A stretch of DNA of 64,000 nucleotides. Origin: Methanoculleus chikugoensis. Its GTDB lineage: Archaea; Halobacteriota; Methanomicrobia; Methanomicrobiales; Methanoculleaceae. The notes beneath the pieces are model-generated. The model did no database searches. It was not told the DNA's origin and saw only the letters and a program-made list of their open reading frames with translations. The position numbers and the translations under genes were made by a program. Location of the stretch: NCBI RefSeq assembly GCF_019669965.1, contig NZ_AP019781.1, forward strand, positions 2,543,092 to 2,607,091. Direction: 5' to 3'. This document shows positions 44,820 through 53,791 of the stretch, piece after piece. Position 1 is the first letter of the stretch. Each line of letters starts with the position of its first letter.

Positions 44820-45916
44820 GCGACATCGAACGGCTCCCGGAGAAAGACCGGGAACGCCTCGCCCTGACCGGTCTCGAGGTCGGGATGCAGAACCGGTGCG
44901 GGAGTTTCTTCCAGATCGACCAGAACGTGATCCAGACCACCTGCGGGGCCGAAGGGATCGAGATGATCCCCATCAAGGCCGCTCTCGAGAAGTACGACTG
45001 GGTGAAGGACTACTACTGGAACGCCGTTCCGAAGGATAAGGACAAATACACAGAATACCTTGCGAAGCAGGAGAACCCGCAGGGCCTCGTCGTCATCGCC
45101 CATGAAGGGGTGAAGGTCGAGATGCCCCTTCAGGCCTGCCTCTTTCTGCGCGACGAGCCGGTGCAGCACGTCCACAACCTCTTCATCGCGAGAGAAGGCT
45201 CGGAGATCAACATCATCTCCGGCTGCGCGAGTTCCTGGCAGAAGGAGCACGGGGCGCATATCGGGGTGACCGAGATCTACGTCGGCAAAGGCGCCAAGGT
45301 CACGTCCACGATGATCCACAACTGGAACCCCGGGATCAGCGTCTTCCCGCGGAGCGCCACCGTCGTCGAGGAGCACGGAACGTTCCTCTCGAACTACGTC
45401 TGCATGCAGCCGGTCAGGAAGGTCGACATGTACCCGACGGCCCGCCTGATCGGGAAGAACGCCGTCGCCCGGTTCTCGAGCATCGTCGTCGCGACACCGG
45501 GATCGACCCTCGATCTCGGCTCCCGTGCCATCCTCGGCGCCGAGCATACGAGCGCCGAACTGACCACCCGGGCGATCACCACCGGCGGCACCATCATCTC
45601 CCGCGGCCACATCCTCGGCGAGAAGGACGAGACCCGGGGCCACATCGAGTGCAAGGGCCTGATCTTGAAAGACGGCATCATCCACGCCATCCCCGAGATC
45701 GAAGGAACGCTGACCGGCACCGAACTCTCCCATGAGGCTGCGGTCGGAAAGATCGCCCGCCACGAGATCGAGTACCTCATGGCCCGGGGGCTCTCCGAGG
45801 AGGAGGCCACCGCAACTATTATACGCGGGTTTCTGGATGTGAAGATCAGCGGTCTGCCTGCGGTCCTGCAGGAGCAGATCGACGCCGCGATCGATAAAGC
45901 TGAATCAGGATTCTGA
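44795..45916 (+). CDS. sufB: Fe-S assembly scaffold SufB/SufD
   Basis: 373 residues of the right-handed beta-helix SufB/D family: IISGCASSWQKEHGAHIGVTE, the HNWNPG segment and the HEAAVGKI..EEEATATIIRGFL end. It is the scaffold partner of SufC. Only one SufB/D gene is present here, so a homodimer with SufC is likely (the archaeal minimal SufBC). The GTG at 44795 overlaps sufC; a TTG at 44804 is an alternative start. Confidence 0.94.
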   Translation: MSALQTDVGDIERLPEKDRERLALTGLEVGMQNRCGSFFQIDQNVIQTTCGAEGIEMIPIKAALEKYDWVKDYYWNAVPKDKDKYTEYLAKQENPQGLVVIAHEGVKVEMPLQACLFLRDEPVQHVHNLFIAREGSEINIISGCASSWQKEHGAHIGVTEIYVGKGAKVTSTMIHNWNPGISVFPRSATVVEEHGTFLSNYVCMQPVRKVDMYPTARLIGKNAVARFSSIVVATPGSTLDLGSRAILGAEHTSAELTTRAITTGGTIISRGHILGEKDETRGHIECKGLILKDGIIHAIPEIEGTLTGTELSHEAAVGKIARHEIEYLMARGLSEEEATATIIRGFLDVKISGLPAVLQEQIDAAIDKAESGF

Positions 45917-45932
45917 TTCGGGAGACGGGAGG

Positions 45933-46595
45933 ATGGAGGCCGATCCCTATAGACGGGAGCGCGAGGAGATGGTAGAGTTCCAGATCCGGGCCCGGGGAAT
46001 CGGTGACGAACGGGTGCTCGCCGCGATGCGGAAGATCCCCCGCCACCTCTTCGTGCCCAAAAACCTCGAACGCGCTGCCTACGAAGACCAGCCGCTCCCC
46101 ATCGGGGAAGGGCAGACCATCTCCCAGCCCTACATCGTCGCCGTCATGACCGAACAACTGGAGATCCGCTCCCACGACCGCGTCCTCGAGATCGGGACCG
46201 GCAGCGGCTACCAGGCGGCAATCCTCGCCGAACTCGCCGGGAAGGTCGTCTCCGTCGAACGCCTCGCCCACCTCGCCGACCGGGCACGGGAGAACCTCGC
46301 CCGGGCAGAGGTCACCGGTGTCGAGATCGTCGTCGGCGACGGCACGCAGGGCTATCCGCCGGAGGCACCCTACGACGCCATCGTCGTCACGGCGGCATCG
46401 CCCGAGATCCCCGGCCCCCTGGTAGAGCAACTCGCCGAAGGCGGGCGATTGATCGCTCCCGTCGGGCCACGCGAATGCCAGGATCTCGTCAAACTCGTCA
46501 AACGCGAGGGGAGCGTGGAGACAGTCCCGCTCGGCGGCGTCTGCTTCGTGCCGCTGATCGGGCAGTTCGGGTGGCAGGGAGAGATATCCCCGTGA
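45933..46595 (+). CDS. pcm: Protein-L-isoaspartate O-methyltransferase
   Basis: 220 residues. The SAM-binding motif is VLEIGTGSGYQAAIL (about 88-102), preceded by the family's GEGQTISQPYIVAVMTE. It repairs isoaspartyl residues in aged proteins. It follows sufB after 16 bp with GGGAGG before the ATG. The start overlaps no gene. The stop overlaps the cyclase gene start. Confidence 0.95.
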   Translation: MEADPYRREREEMVEFQIRARGIGDERVLAAMRKIPRHLFVPKNLERAAYEDQPLPIGEGQTISQPYIVAVMTEQLEIRSHDRVLEIGTGSGYQAAILAELAGKVVSVERLAHLADRARENLARAEVTGVEIVVGDGTQGYPPEAPYDAIVVTAASPEIPGPLVEQLAEGGRLIAPVGPRECQDLVKLVKREGSVETVPLGGVCFVPLIGQFGWQGEISP

Positions 46596-47206
46596 CGATC
46601 TACGACATCACCCGGGACCTCTCCGGGGACGCCGTCCTCTACCCGGGAGACGTCCGGCCCCGGTTCCATGAGATCGACAACGGACAGTACCGCGTGACCG
46701 AGATGGTGCTCGGGAGTCATACCGGGACGCACATCGACGCCCCGTCGCACTACATCGAGGGAGGACTGACGGTCGACGAGATCCCGCCCGCGGTGCTGAT
46801 GGGGCCCGCACGGGTGCTCGACTGTAGCGACATCGGGGAGGTCATCGAACCCGGGCATCTCGCTGGCCGCCTCGACGGCGCGAGGACGATCCTCATAAAG
46901 ACATGGTTTTCGGGGCGGCGGGAGTTCGACCCCGGGTACCCGGCGCTCTCCCCCGAAGCGGCGGAGATGACCGTCGAGGCCGGGATCGTCTGCCTCGGGA
47001 TCGATACCCCGTCGATCGAGTCGTTCAACGGCGACGGTTCCGTCCACCGCCTGCTGCTCGGGAGCGGGACGGTCATCCTCGAACTGCTTGACCTCTCCAG
47101 CGTGCCGGAAGGAGACTATCACATGACGGCACTCCCCCTGCGGCTCAAAGGCATCGACGGATCGCCAGTGCGGGCAATTTTATCGGATATGGAGGAAGAA
47201 CCATGA
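46592..47206 (+). CDS. Cyclase/kynurenine-formamidase family metal hydrolase
   Basis: 204 residues. The family motif HTGTHIDAPSHY (about 43-54) supplies metal ligands, with Asp18 region YPGDVRP and later LGIDTPSIE. Members hydrolyse amides such as N-formylkynurenine, but many have unknown substrates. The GTG at 46592 overlaps the pcm stop (GTGA), so it is coupled to pcm. Confidence 0.88.
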   Translation: MTIYDITRDLSGDAVLYPGDVRPRFHEIDNGQYRVTEMVLGSHTGTHIDAPSHYIEGGLTVDEIPPAVLMGPARVLDCSDIGEVIEPGHLAGRLDGARTILIKTWFSGRREFDPGYPALSPEAAEMTVEAGIVCLGIDTPSIESFNGDGSVHRLLLGSGTVILELLDLSSVPEGDYHMTALPLRLKGIDGSPVRAILSDMEEEP

Positions 47207-47808
47207 GTTTCTGGAACAGTGCAATCGAGAGGCTGGAGACGATCCTCGCGGACAGCGGGTGCGAGGACGGCATCGTGACGCTCAGCGTGAATCACGACGC
47301 GGACGTCTGCCAGTACCCGAAAGGCGTCGCTATGGAGGGGCACTTCGGCGGGCGGAGCGGACAGTTCATCACGAGCGAGCCGGTCCGGGCAAACACCCGG
47401 ATCTCCTTTATGTTCGGTGCGCCGCTCAAAAATCAGAAGCAGCGAGGCGCGGCAGGCGCGATCGTCAACACCGTCTCGGCGTTCCTCTGCCTGGCGCGGA
47501 GACTCCAGCCCTGCACCCCCGACTGCTACGCCCCCTGCCTTGCGGAACTCTCCCGCGAGGTCGCGGGAAAACGGGTCTACCTCGTCGGCCCGATGCCGGT
47601 GCTCGAGCGGGCGCTTGCATCACAGATCGTTGATACGCCGGAGGCGGCCGATATCCTCCTGGTCGGCGGAGACGGCATGACGAGCGATGCGGGGGTCGCC
47701 TGCATCGACGAGTACCGGGAGAAGAAACGGATGATATTCCTCGGACCCTCGGCCGCCGGGGTCAGCGGCCTTATCAATCTCGAGCACTGGTGTCCCTACG
47801 GACGATGA
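47203..47808 (+). CDS. Conserved hypothetical protein, DUF364-like at best
   Basis: 201 residues, soluble. A NHDADVC segment, a CTPDCYAPCL cluster of three Cys, and an FLGPSAAGVSGLINLEHWCPYG end are the visible marks. The end is reminiscent of DUF364 heavy-metal-chelation-like proteins but not clearly so. It overlaps the cyclase gene by four bases, in the same operon as pcm. No function assigned. Confidence 0.75.
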   Translation: MSFWNSAIERLETILADSGCEDGIVTLSVNHDADVCQYPKGVAMEGHFGGRSGQFITSEPVRANTRISFMFGAPLKNQKQRGAAGAIVNTVSAFLCLARRLQPCTPDCYAPCLAELSREVAGKRVYLVGPMPVLERALASQIVDTPEAADILLVGGDGMTSDAGVACIDEYREKKRMIFLGPSAAGVSGLINLEHWCPYGR

Positions 47809-47845
47809 ATACCTTTTTTTAGGAAAGAAAGGATTATACAGGAGT
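47809..47845 (+). terminator. Poly-T stretch after the pcm operon
   Basis: CCTTTTTTTA at about 47813-47822 follows the stop codon at once and fits an archaeal U-run terminator. AGGAG just before the glmM ATG is in the same short gap. Confidence 0.45.
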
Positions 47846-49102
47846 ATGCTTTTCGGCTCTTCCGGCATCCGGCAGGAGTTCGGCCCCGGCCTCGTCGACC
47901 TCGCGCTCCGCGTCGGAGCGGCCGTCGCAGCCGGAGCTTCGGGGATCGTCGTCGGCCGGGACACCCGCACGACCAGCGAACTGCTTGAGCACGCTGTTGT
48001 CTCCGGGATGCTCTCGGTCGGTGCAACCGTTTATTCCTGCGGGATCGCGCCCACGCCGACGGTCGCGCACGCTACGCGGAATACGGACGCAGGATGCATG
48101 ATCACCGCCTCCCATAACCCCGAGTCCTACAACGGGGTCAAACTGCTCAACCCCGACGGGTCGTCGTTCACCCTCCGACAGCAGGCGGCGATCGAAGACG
48201 GAGTCGCGGGCACACACCGGAGAACCTGGGACAAGCAGGGGCATGCCCGGCCCATCGACGCGGTGGACGCGCACCGGGAGGCGATCCTCGATAAGGTCAG
48301 TCTCTCCCGCCCCATCACGGCCGTGCTCGACTGCGGCAACGGCGCCGGAAGCGTCATCACCCCCGACATCCTCGCCGCGGCCGGGGCAACCGTGATCGGC
48401 CTGAACTGCAACGTCATGGGAAGGTTCTCCCGGCCGTCGGAACCGCTCGAGGCAAACCTCCCCTACATCGGCGAGATCGTCCGGCGCCGGGGTGCCGCAT
48501 GCGCAGTGATCCACGACGGCGACGCCGACCGGATGATGGCGTTCGACGAGCGCGGCCGCTATATCGACGGCGATCACCTCCTCATGCTCTTTGCGAAGTA
48601 TCTCGACCGCAAACGCGTCGTCACCACCGTCGACGCCTCGATGGCGATCGAGGAGGTCGCGGAAGTCCGCCGCACGCCGGTCGGCGACAGTTTCGTTTCC
48701 GAAGAACTCCTCTCCTGGGGGGACTTCGGCGGCGAGGCGTCGGGGAGCTGGATCTTTCCCCGGCACTCCTACTGCCCGGACGGGATCTACGCCGCGGCCC
48801 TCCTCTGCGAGATCGCGTCGGAGTGGTCGATCGCCGAGGAACTCGACCGGATGCCCCGCTACACCCTTCTGCGGGAGTCGTACCGGATCAACGCCCCGCG
48901 GGAGGTCATGGGGGCGATGGGGGCCGATGAGCCGACGCACGGGGTCCGGTTCGAGGATGAAGACGGCTGGTACCTGATCCGGGCAAGCGGCACCGAACCG
49001 AAGGTCCGGATCACGGCCGAGGGAAGAACACCCGCAAAGGCGAAAGAGATGCTTGACGCGGGGCACGCCGCCCTTGAGAAGGCGAAACATACTCTGGAGT
49101 AA
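47846..49102 (+). CDS. glmM: Phosphoglucosamine mutase-like phosphohexomutase
   Basis: 418 residues. The active-site Ser89 lies in TASHNPESYNG, the metal loop is DGDADR (224-229), the sugar loop reads EASGSWIFP and the phosphate loop RASGTEPKVRI. In this cluster it most likely converts GlcN-6-P to GlcN-1-P, between GlmS and GlmU. Mannose or glucose phosphates could also be substrates. It starts the UDP-sugar operon. Confidence 0.9.
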   Translation: MLFGSSGIRQEFGPGLVDLALRVGAAVAAGASGIVVGRDTRTTSELLEHAVVSGMLSVGATVYSCGIAPTPTVAHATRNTDAGCMITASHNPESYNGVKLLNPDGSSFTLRQQAAIEDGVAGTHRRTWDKQGHARPIDAVDAHREAILDKVSLSRPITAVLDCGNGAGSVITPDILAAAGATVIGLNCNVMGRFSRPSEPLEANLPYIGEIVRRRGAACAVIHDGDADRMMAFDERGRYIDGDHLLMLFAKYLDRKRVVTTVDASMAIEEVAEVRRTPVGDSFVSEELLSWGDFGGEASGSWIFPRHSYCPDGIYAAALLCEIASEWSIAEELDRMPRYTLLRESYRINAPREVMGAMGADEPTHGVRFEDEDGWYLIRASGTEPKVRITAEGRTPAKAKEMLDAGHAALEKAKHTLE

Positions 49103-49105
49103 TAT

Positions 49106-50305
49106 ATGCAGTGTGTCGTACTGGCAGCAGGAGAGGGGAAACGGATGCGGCCCCTGACCGCCCGGCGCCCGAAAGTGATGCTTCCGATAGCAAACCGGCC
49201 GATGATGGAGCACCTGGTCGTCGCGGCCCGCGATGCAGGAATCACCGACTTCATCTTCGTCGTCGGGTACTTTGAACGCGAGATCCGAAACCACTTCGGG
49301 GACGGCAGCAGCCTTGGCGTGAAGATCGCCTACGTGACCCAGCGCCACCAGCTCGGCACCGCCGACGCCCTGCGGGTGACGGCAGGGTTGATCGACGACC
49401 GGTTCCTCCTCTTGAACGGGGATATGATCCTCAGATCCGACGATATCAGGAAATTCTGCCGGATGGATGCTCCGTGCGTGGGAATTCACGAGACCGACCA
49501 CCCGCAGGACTACGGCGTGGTGACCGTCGAAGGGAACCGCATCACCGGCCTCGAGGAGAAGTCCGAGGAGCCGAAGAGCAACCTGATCAACGCGGGCGCC
49601 TACCTCTTCGACCCCGGCATCTTCGACCTTCTAGCGGGCATAAAAGTATCGGGCCGGGGCGAGTTCGAGCTGACCGACGCGCTCGAGACCTACATCAGGG
49701 AGGGGACGCTCAGGGCATACCCGCTCGCCTACTGGCTCGATGTGGGGCAGCCGTGGGATCTCCTCGACGCAAACGAGGGGCTTCTCGCCTCGATCCGCCA
49801 CGAACGGCACGGCACCGTCGAGGACGGATGCACCGTCCCGGAGACGGTCAGCATCGGGAAAGGGACGGTTATCCGGGCCGGAACCTATATCGAGGGCTCC
49901 TGCGTCATCGGCGAGAACTGCGTCATCGGCCCCCACGCCTATATCCGGGGCTCCACCGCCATCGGGGATAACTGCCATATCGGGCACGCGACCGAACTCA
50001 AGAACTCCATCATCATGCCGGGGACGAAGATCCCCCACTTCAACTACATCGGCGACAGCATCGTCGGGAGCGGCTGCAACTTCGGGGCGGGCACCAAGGT
50101 CGCAAACCTCAGGCACGACAACGGATCGGTGAAAGTCTGCGGGAAGACCACCGGCAGGAGGAAGTTCGGCGCCATCATCGGCGACGACGTCCTCTTCGGG
50201 ATCAACTGCTCGGTCAACGTCGGGTGCCTCGTCGGCAGCGGAAGCCGGGTGGCTCCCCACTCCCTCGTTGAAGGGTGCGTCGAGGAGAACTCAGTCATCA
50301 GGTGA
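49106..50305 (+). CDS. glmU: Bifunctional sugar-1-P nucleotidylyl/acetyltransferase, GlmU-like 1
   Basis: 399 residues. N-terminal nucleotidylyltransferase with the Mg-binding LAAGEGKRMRPLT (7-19) and NGDM motif; C-terminal left-handed beta-helix (about 240-395) with YIGDSIVGSGCNFGAGTKVAN, the acetyltransferase active region. It should acetylate GlcN-1-P and join it to UTP. It begins three bases after glmM. Confidence 0.9.
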   Translation: MQCVVLAAGEGKRMRPLTARRPKVMLPIANRPMMEHLVVAARDAGITDFIFVVGYFEREIRNHFGDGSSLGVKIAYVTQRHQLGTADALRVTAGLIDDRFLLLNGDMILRSDDIRKFCRMDAPCVGIHETDHPQDYGVVTVEGNRITGLEEKSEEPKSNLINAGAYLFDPGIFDLLAGIKVSGRGEFELTDALETYIREGTLRAYPLAYWLDVGQPWDLLDANEGLLASIRHERHGTVEDGCTVPETVSIGKGTVIRAGTYIEGSCVIGENCVIGPHAYIRGSTAIGDNCHIGHATELKNSIIMPGTKIPHFNYIGDSIVGSGCNFGAGTKVANLRHDNGSVKVCGKTTGRRKFGAIIGDDVLFGINCSVNVGCLVGSGSRVAPHSLVEGCVEENSVIR

Positions 50306-50309
50306 TATG

Positions 50310-51461
50310 ATGCAGGCAGTCATTCTAGCAGCGGGAGAAGGGAGCCGTCTGCGGCCGCTGACGAGGAGCAAGCCCAAGGCCATGCTCCCGGTCGCGAACC
50401 GGCCGATCATCGAGTACGTCATCGACGCCCTTCTCGAGAACGGAATCCGCGATATTGTGGTGGTGGTCGGCTACCGGAAGGAAGAGGTCATCCGGCACCT
50501 CAACCGGCTCGACGCCCCCATCCAGGTCGTCGTGCAGGAGCGCCAGCTCGGAACCGCGGATGCTCTCCGGGCTGCCGAATCGGAGATCGCGGACGACTTC
50601 CTGGTTCTTCCCGGCGACAACTACATCAACGCCGGATCGATAGCACGGATCAAGGAGGAGCGGAACGCCATGCTTGTCGCCGAGCACCCGAACCCCTCGA
50701 ACTTCGGGGTCGTGGTGATCAGGAACGGCATCGTCCGCGAGATCGTTGAGAAACCCGAAGACGCCCCGACGTTCACGGTATCGACCGGGATCTACTCCTT
50801 CACCCCCGACGTCTTCTCCTATCTCCAGACGAACGAGATCCCCGACGCCCTCGCCGCCATGATCGCGTCGGGCCGGCGGATACGCGCAATCCCGGCGGAC
50901 GACTGGCAGGACGCCGTCTACCCCTGGGATCTCCTGAAACTGAACAGCCGGATGCTTCGGGGGGTCAGGCCCGGGATCGCAGGGGAGGTCGACGCATCCG
51001 TCATCCGCCGGGGCACCGTGCGTATCGGCGCCGGAACGACCGTGGGGCCGAACACCGTCATCTATGGTCCCGCCGTCATCGGGAGCAACTGCAACATCGG
51101 TCCGAACACCGTGATCATGCCCGATACGAGCATCGGCGACCGGGTGGTGCTTGAACCGTTCACCTACGTTGCCGACTCGCTCATCATGAACGACGTCACG
51201 ATCGGGTCGCATTCGAGGATCGTCTCGGCAGTCCTCGGCCAGGGGTGCATCCTCGCCGACCATACCACCACCTACCCCTCCGCGAGTTTCATCGAGGTCG
51301 GAGGCCACGTCCAGAAGGAGGAGTTCGGCGCAGTCCTCGGTGAGGGAGTACGCGCGGCACCATTCACAACGTTTAAGAACTGCATCGCAGGTAACAATGT
51401 CACCGTCGGTGAGCGGAAGACAGTGGTCGGCCTCATCGAGGACGGCACGCGGGTGATGTAG
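50310..51461 (+). CDS. Sugar-1-P nucleotidylyltransferase, GlmU-like 2
   Basis: About 383 residues, also an N-terminal LAAGEGSRLRPLTRSKPKAML domain (GlmU/RmlA-like) and a C-terminal beta-helix with fewer acetyltransferase hallmarks; the end is TFKNCIAGNNVTVGERKTVVG. It is a tandem paralog of the previous gene, perhaps for a different sugar or for glucose-1-phosphate. The ATG at 50310 is preferred; ATG 50307 is adjacent. AGGTGAT is directly upstream. Confidence 0.88.
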   Translation: MQAVILAAGEGSRLRPLTRSKPKAMLPVANRPIIEYVIDALLENGIRDIVVVVGYRKEEVIRHLNRLDAPIQVVVQERQLGTADALRAAESEIADDFLVLPGDNYINAGSIARIKEERNAMLVAEHPNPSNFGVVVIRNGIVREIVEKPEDAPTFTVSTGIYSFTPDVFSYLQTNEIPDALAAMIASGRRIRAIPADDWQDAVYPWDLLKLNSRMLRGVRPGIAGEVDASVIRRGTVRIGAGTTVGPNTVIYGPAVIGSNCNIGPNTVIMPDTSIGDRVVLEPFTYVADSLIMNDVTIGSHSRIVSAVLGQGCILADHTTTYPSASFIEVGGHVQKEEFGAVLGEGVRAAPFTTFKNCIAGNNVTVGERKTVVGLIEDGTRVM

Positions 51462-53201
51462 ATGTGCGGGATCGTCGGCTATATCGGGAGACGGGATGCA
51501 ACCCCGATCCTGATCCAGGGTTTGAAACGGCTCGAATACCGGGGTTACGACTCTTTCGGCATCGCGACGGTCGGGAGCGCGATCGAGGTCTACAAGAAGA
51601 CCGGCCGCATCTCGGACGGCGAGGCCGGAGCTGCCCATCTCACCGGATCCACCGGGATCGGGCATACCCGGTGGGCCACCCACGGCGAGCCGAACGATCT
51701 CAACGCCCACCCGCACACCGACTGCTCGGGCAGGATCGCCGTGGTGCACAACGGGGTCATCGAGAACTACGGCGAACTGAAACGGCAGCTTGAAGAGCGC
51801 GGCCATACGTTCCGGTCGGAGACCGATACCGAGGTGATCGCCCACCTCATTGAGGAGCATTACGACGGCGATCTCCTCGCGGCGGTCAACGCGACCCTCC
51901 CCCTGCTCCGGGGCTCGTATGCCGTCCTCGTGATCGCGGAGGATACGCAGCAAATCGTCGCCGCCCGCGACGCGAGCCCGCTCGTCCTCGGCGTCGGGGA
52001 TGCCGAGATCTTCGCCGCCTCGGACATGACGCCGCTTCTTGAATACACCGAACGCGTGATCTTCCTCGAAGACGGCGACGTCGCCGATCTCGCGCCCGGC
52101 CGCTACACCATCTACCATGACGGCCGGATGGTGGAGCGCCCGATCGAACTGATCAACTGGTGCGTCGAGGATACCCGGAAGGGCGGGTTCGCCCATTACA
52201 TGTTAAAGGAGATCTACGAGCAGCCCCAGTCCTTCTACGAGACGATCCGGGCAGGCATCGACGACCGCGTGCGGCGGATGGTCATGGAGGCGGACGAGAT
52301 CACCCTGGTCGCGTGCGGGACGTCCTACCACACCGCCCTGGTCTTCAAGTACCTGGCCGAACCGCTCTGCGGCATACCGGTGCGGGTCGAGGTGGGGTCG
52401 GAGTTCAAGTACTTCACCCCGCCCCTCCACGGCCTCGTGATCGCGGTCTCGCAGTCGGGGGAGACGGCGGACACAATCGCCGCCCTGAAGATGGCGAAAG
52501 CCCGCAACTGCCCGACGCTCGCCATCACCAACATGCAGGGGAGCACGGTCACCCGGGTTGCGGACGAGACCCTCCTGATGCGGGCCGGCCCCGAGATCGG
52601 CGTCGCCGCGACCAAGTCCTACACGGCGCAGCTTGCGGCGCTGATGCAGATCGTCAACCTCCGCTGCGAGGGGGCGTTCGACGATGCCCTCTCGCACGCG
52701 CACCTGGCCATCGGCGACGTCCTCCTCCAGGATATCCACGAGGCGGTCGCCCTCTGCTCGAAGGCCGAACACGTCTTCTTCGTGGGAAGGGGGCCGTTCT
52801 ACCCGGTTTCGATGGAAGGCGCCCTGAAGATGAAGGAGATCAGTTACGTCCACGCCGAGGGGTATGCGGCGGGAGAACTCAAGCACGGGCCGTTTGCCCT
52901 GCTCACTCCCGAGACGCCGGTCGTCGCCGTCTGCACCCCGGGCCCGACCTACGGCGTGATGGCCTCGAACATCAAGGAGATGAAGGCAAGGAAAGCCCCG
53001 GTCATCGCGCTTGGGGTTGCCGGGGATACGGAACTCGCCGAGATCGTGGACATCTTCATCCCCATTCCGAACACGCACCATCTGGTGCAGGTACTGACCG
53101 CGTCGGTCGTCCTGCAGCTGCTTGCCTACCATACCGCATGTGCCCTGCAGCGGGACGTCGACAAACCGCGAAACCTGGCAAAGAGCGTGACCGTTGAATG
53201 A
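51462..53201 (+). CDS. glmS: Glutamine--fructose-6-phosphate aminotransferase
   Basis: 579 residues. N-terminal Cys2 is the glutaminase nucleophile in MCGIVGYIG; HTRWATHG and HNGVIENY follow. Two SIS isomerase domains complete the enzyme, and the C-terminus ends DKPRNLAKSVTVE as in all GlmS proteins. It makes glucosamine-6-phosphate from Fru-6-P and Gln and starts the UDP-GlcNAc pathway. It begins right after the preceding stop and overlaps the next gene by four bases. Confidence 0.96.
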   Translation: MCGIVGYIGRRDATPILIQGLKRLEYRGYDSFGIATVGSAIEVYKKTGRISDGEAGAAHLTGSTGIGHTRWATHGEPNDLNAHPHTDCSGRIAVVHNGVIENYGELKRQLEERGHTFRSETDTEVIAHLIEEHYDGDLLAAVNATLPLLRGSYAVLVIAEDTQQIVAARDASPLVLGVGDAEIFAASDMTPLLEYTERVIFLEDGDVADLAPGRYTIYHDGRMVERPIELINWCVEDTRKGGFAHYMLKEIYEQPQSFYETIRAGIDDRVRRMVMEADEITLVACGTSYHTALVFKYLAEPLCGIPVRVEVGSEFKYFTPPLHGLVIAVSQSGETADTIAALKMAKARNCPTLAITNMQGSTVTRVADETLLMRAGPEIGVAATKSYTAQLAALMQIVNLRCEGAFDDALSHAHLAIGDVLLQDIHEAVALCSKAEHVFFVGRGPFYPVSMEGALKMKEISYVHAEGYAAGELKHGPFALLTPETPVVAVCTPGPTYGVMASNIKEMKARKAPVIALGVAGDTELAEIVDIFIPIPNTHHLVQVLTASVVLQLLAYHTACALQRDVDKPRNLAKSVTVE

Positions 53202-53791
53202 TTAAGCACGGACGTAACGCTCTCGGCGAGGGGGCGACGATATTCGAACCGGTGACCCTCGGGTTTCCCTCCCGCGACCGGATGGGAGAGAGCGACTACC
53301 CCGGCACCACCATCGGGAGGGGCGCCGTCCTCCGGTCGGGCACGATCATCTACTGCGACGTCGTGATCGGCGATGCCTTTCAGACCGGCCACAACGTGCT
53401 GATCCGCGAAAAGACGGCCATCGGCGACCGGGTCGCGATCGGGACGGCGGCGGTGATCGAGGGCGACTGCACGATCGGCGACGACGTCCGGCTCCAGAGT
53501 CTGGTCTACATCCCCACCGGCGCCCGGATCGGCAACCGGGTCTTCATCGGCCCGAACGCCGTGCTGACGAACGACCGCTACCCGCCCGGCCCGCACGAAT
53601 CCCTCCGGGGGCCGGTGATCGGGGACGACGCGGTCATCGGTGCGAACGCAACGATCCTCCCCGGCGTCGTCGTCGGTGAGGGGGCGTTCGTCGCCGCGGG
53701 CGCGGTGGTGACGAAGGACGTCCCGCCGGGGATGCTCGCGGTGGGCGCGCCGGCGCGGTTCCGGCCGCTGCCTCCGGGGGCGGTCCGGTGA
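53198..53791 (+). CDS. WbpD-like sugar N-acetyltransferase
   Basis: 197 residues, left-handed beta-helix hexapeptide repeats for the whole length, ending in VVVGEGAFVAAGAVVTKDVPPG. The pattern and the N-terminal LGFPSRDRMGESDYPG resemble UDP-2-acetamido-3-amino-glucuronate N-acetyltransferases (WbpD/WlbB). It would acetylate the 3-amino group made by the next gene product. Other acyltransferase roles remain possible. Confidence 0.83.
   Translation: MIKHGRNALGEGATIFEPVTLGFPSRDRMGESDYPGTTIGRGAVLRSGTIIYCDVVIGDAFQTGHNVLIREKTAIGDRVAIGTAAVIEGDCTIGDDVRLQSLVYIPTGARIGNRVFIGPNAVLTNDRYPPGPHESLRGPVIGDDAVIGANATILPGVVVGEGAFVAAGAVVTKDVPPGMLAVGAPARFRPLPPGAVR

Noticed and set aside
50325-52196. 623-codon minus-strand open frame over glmU-like 2 and glmS
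   Set aside because: Antisense shadow; the plus strand carries complete catalytic motifs of two enzymes.
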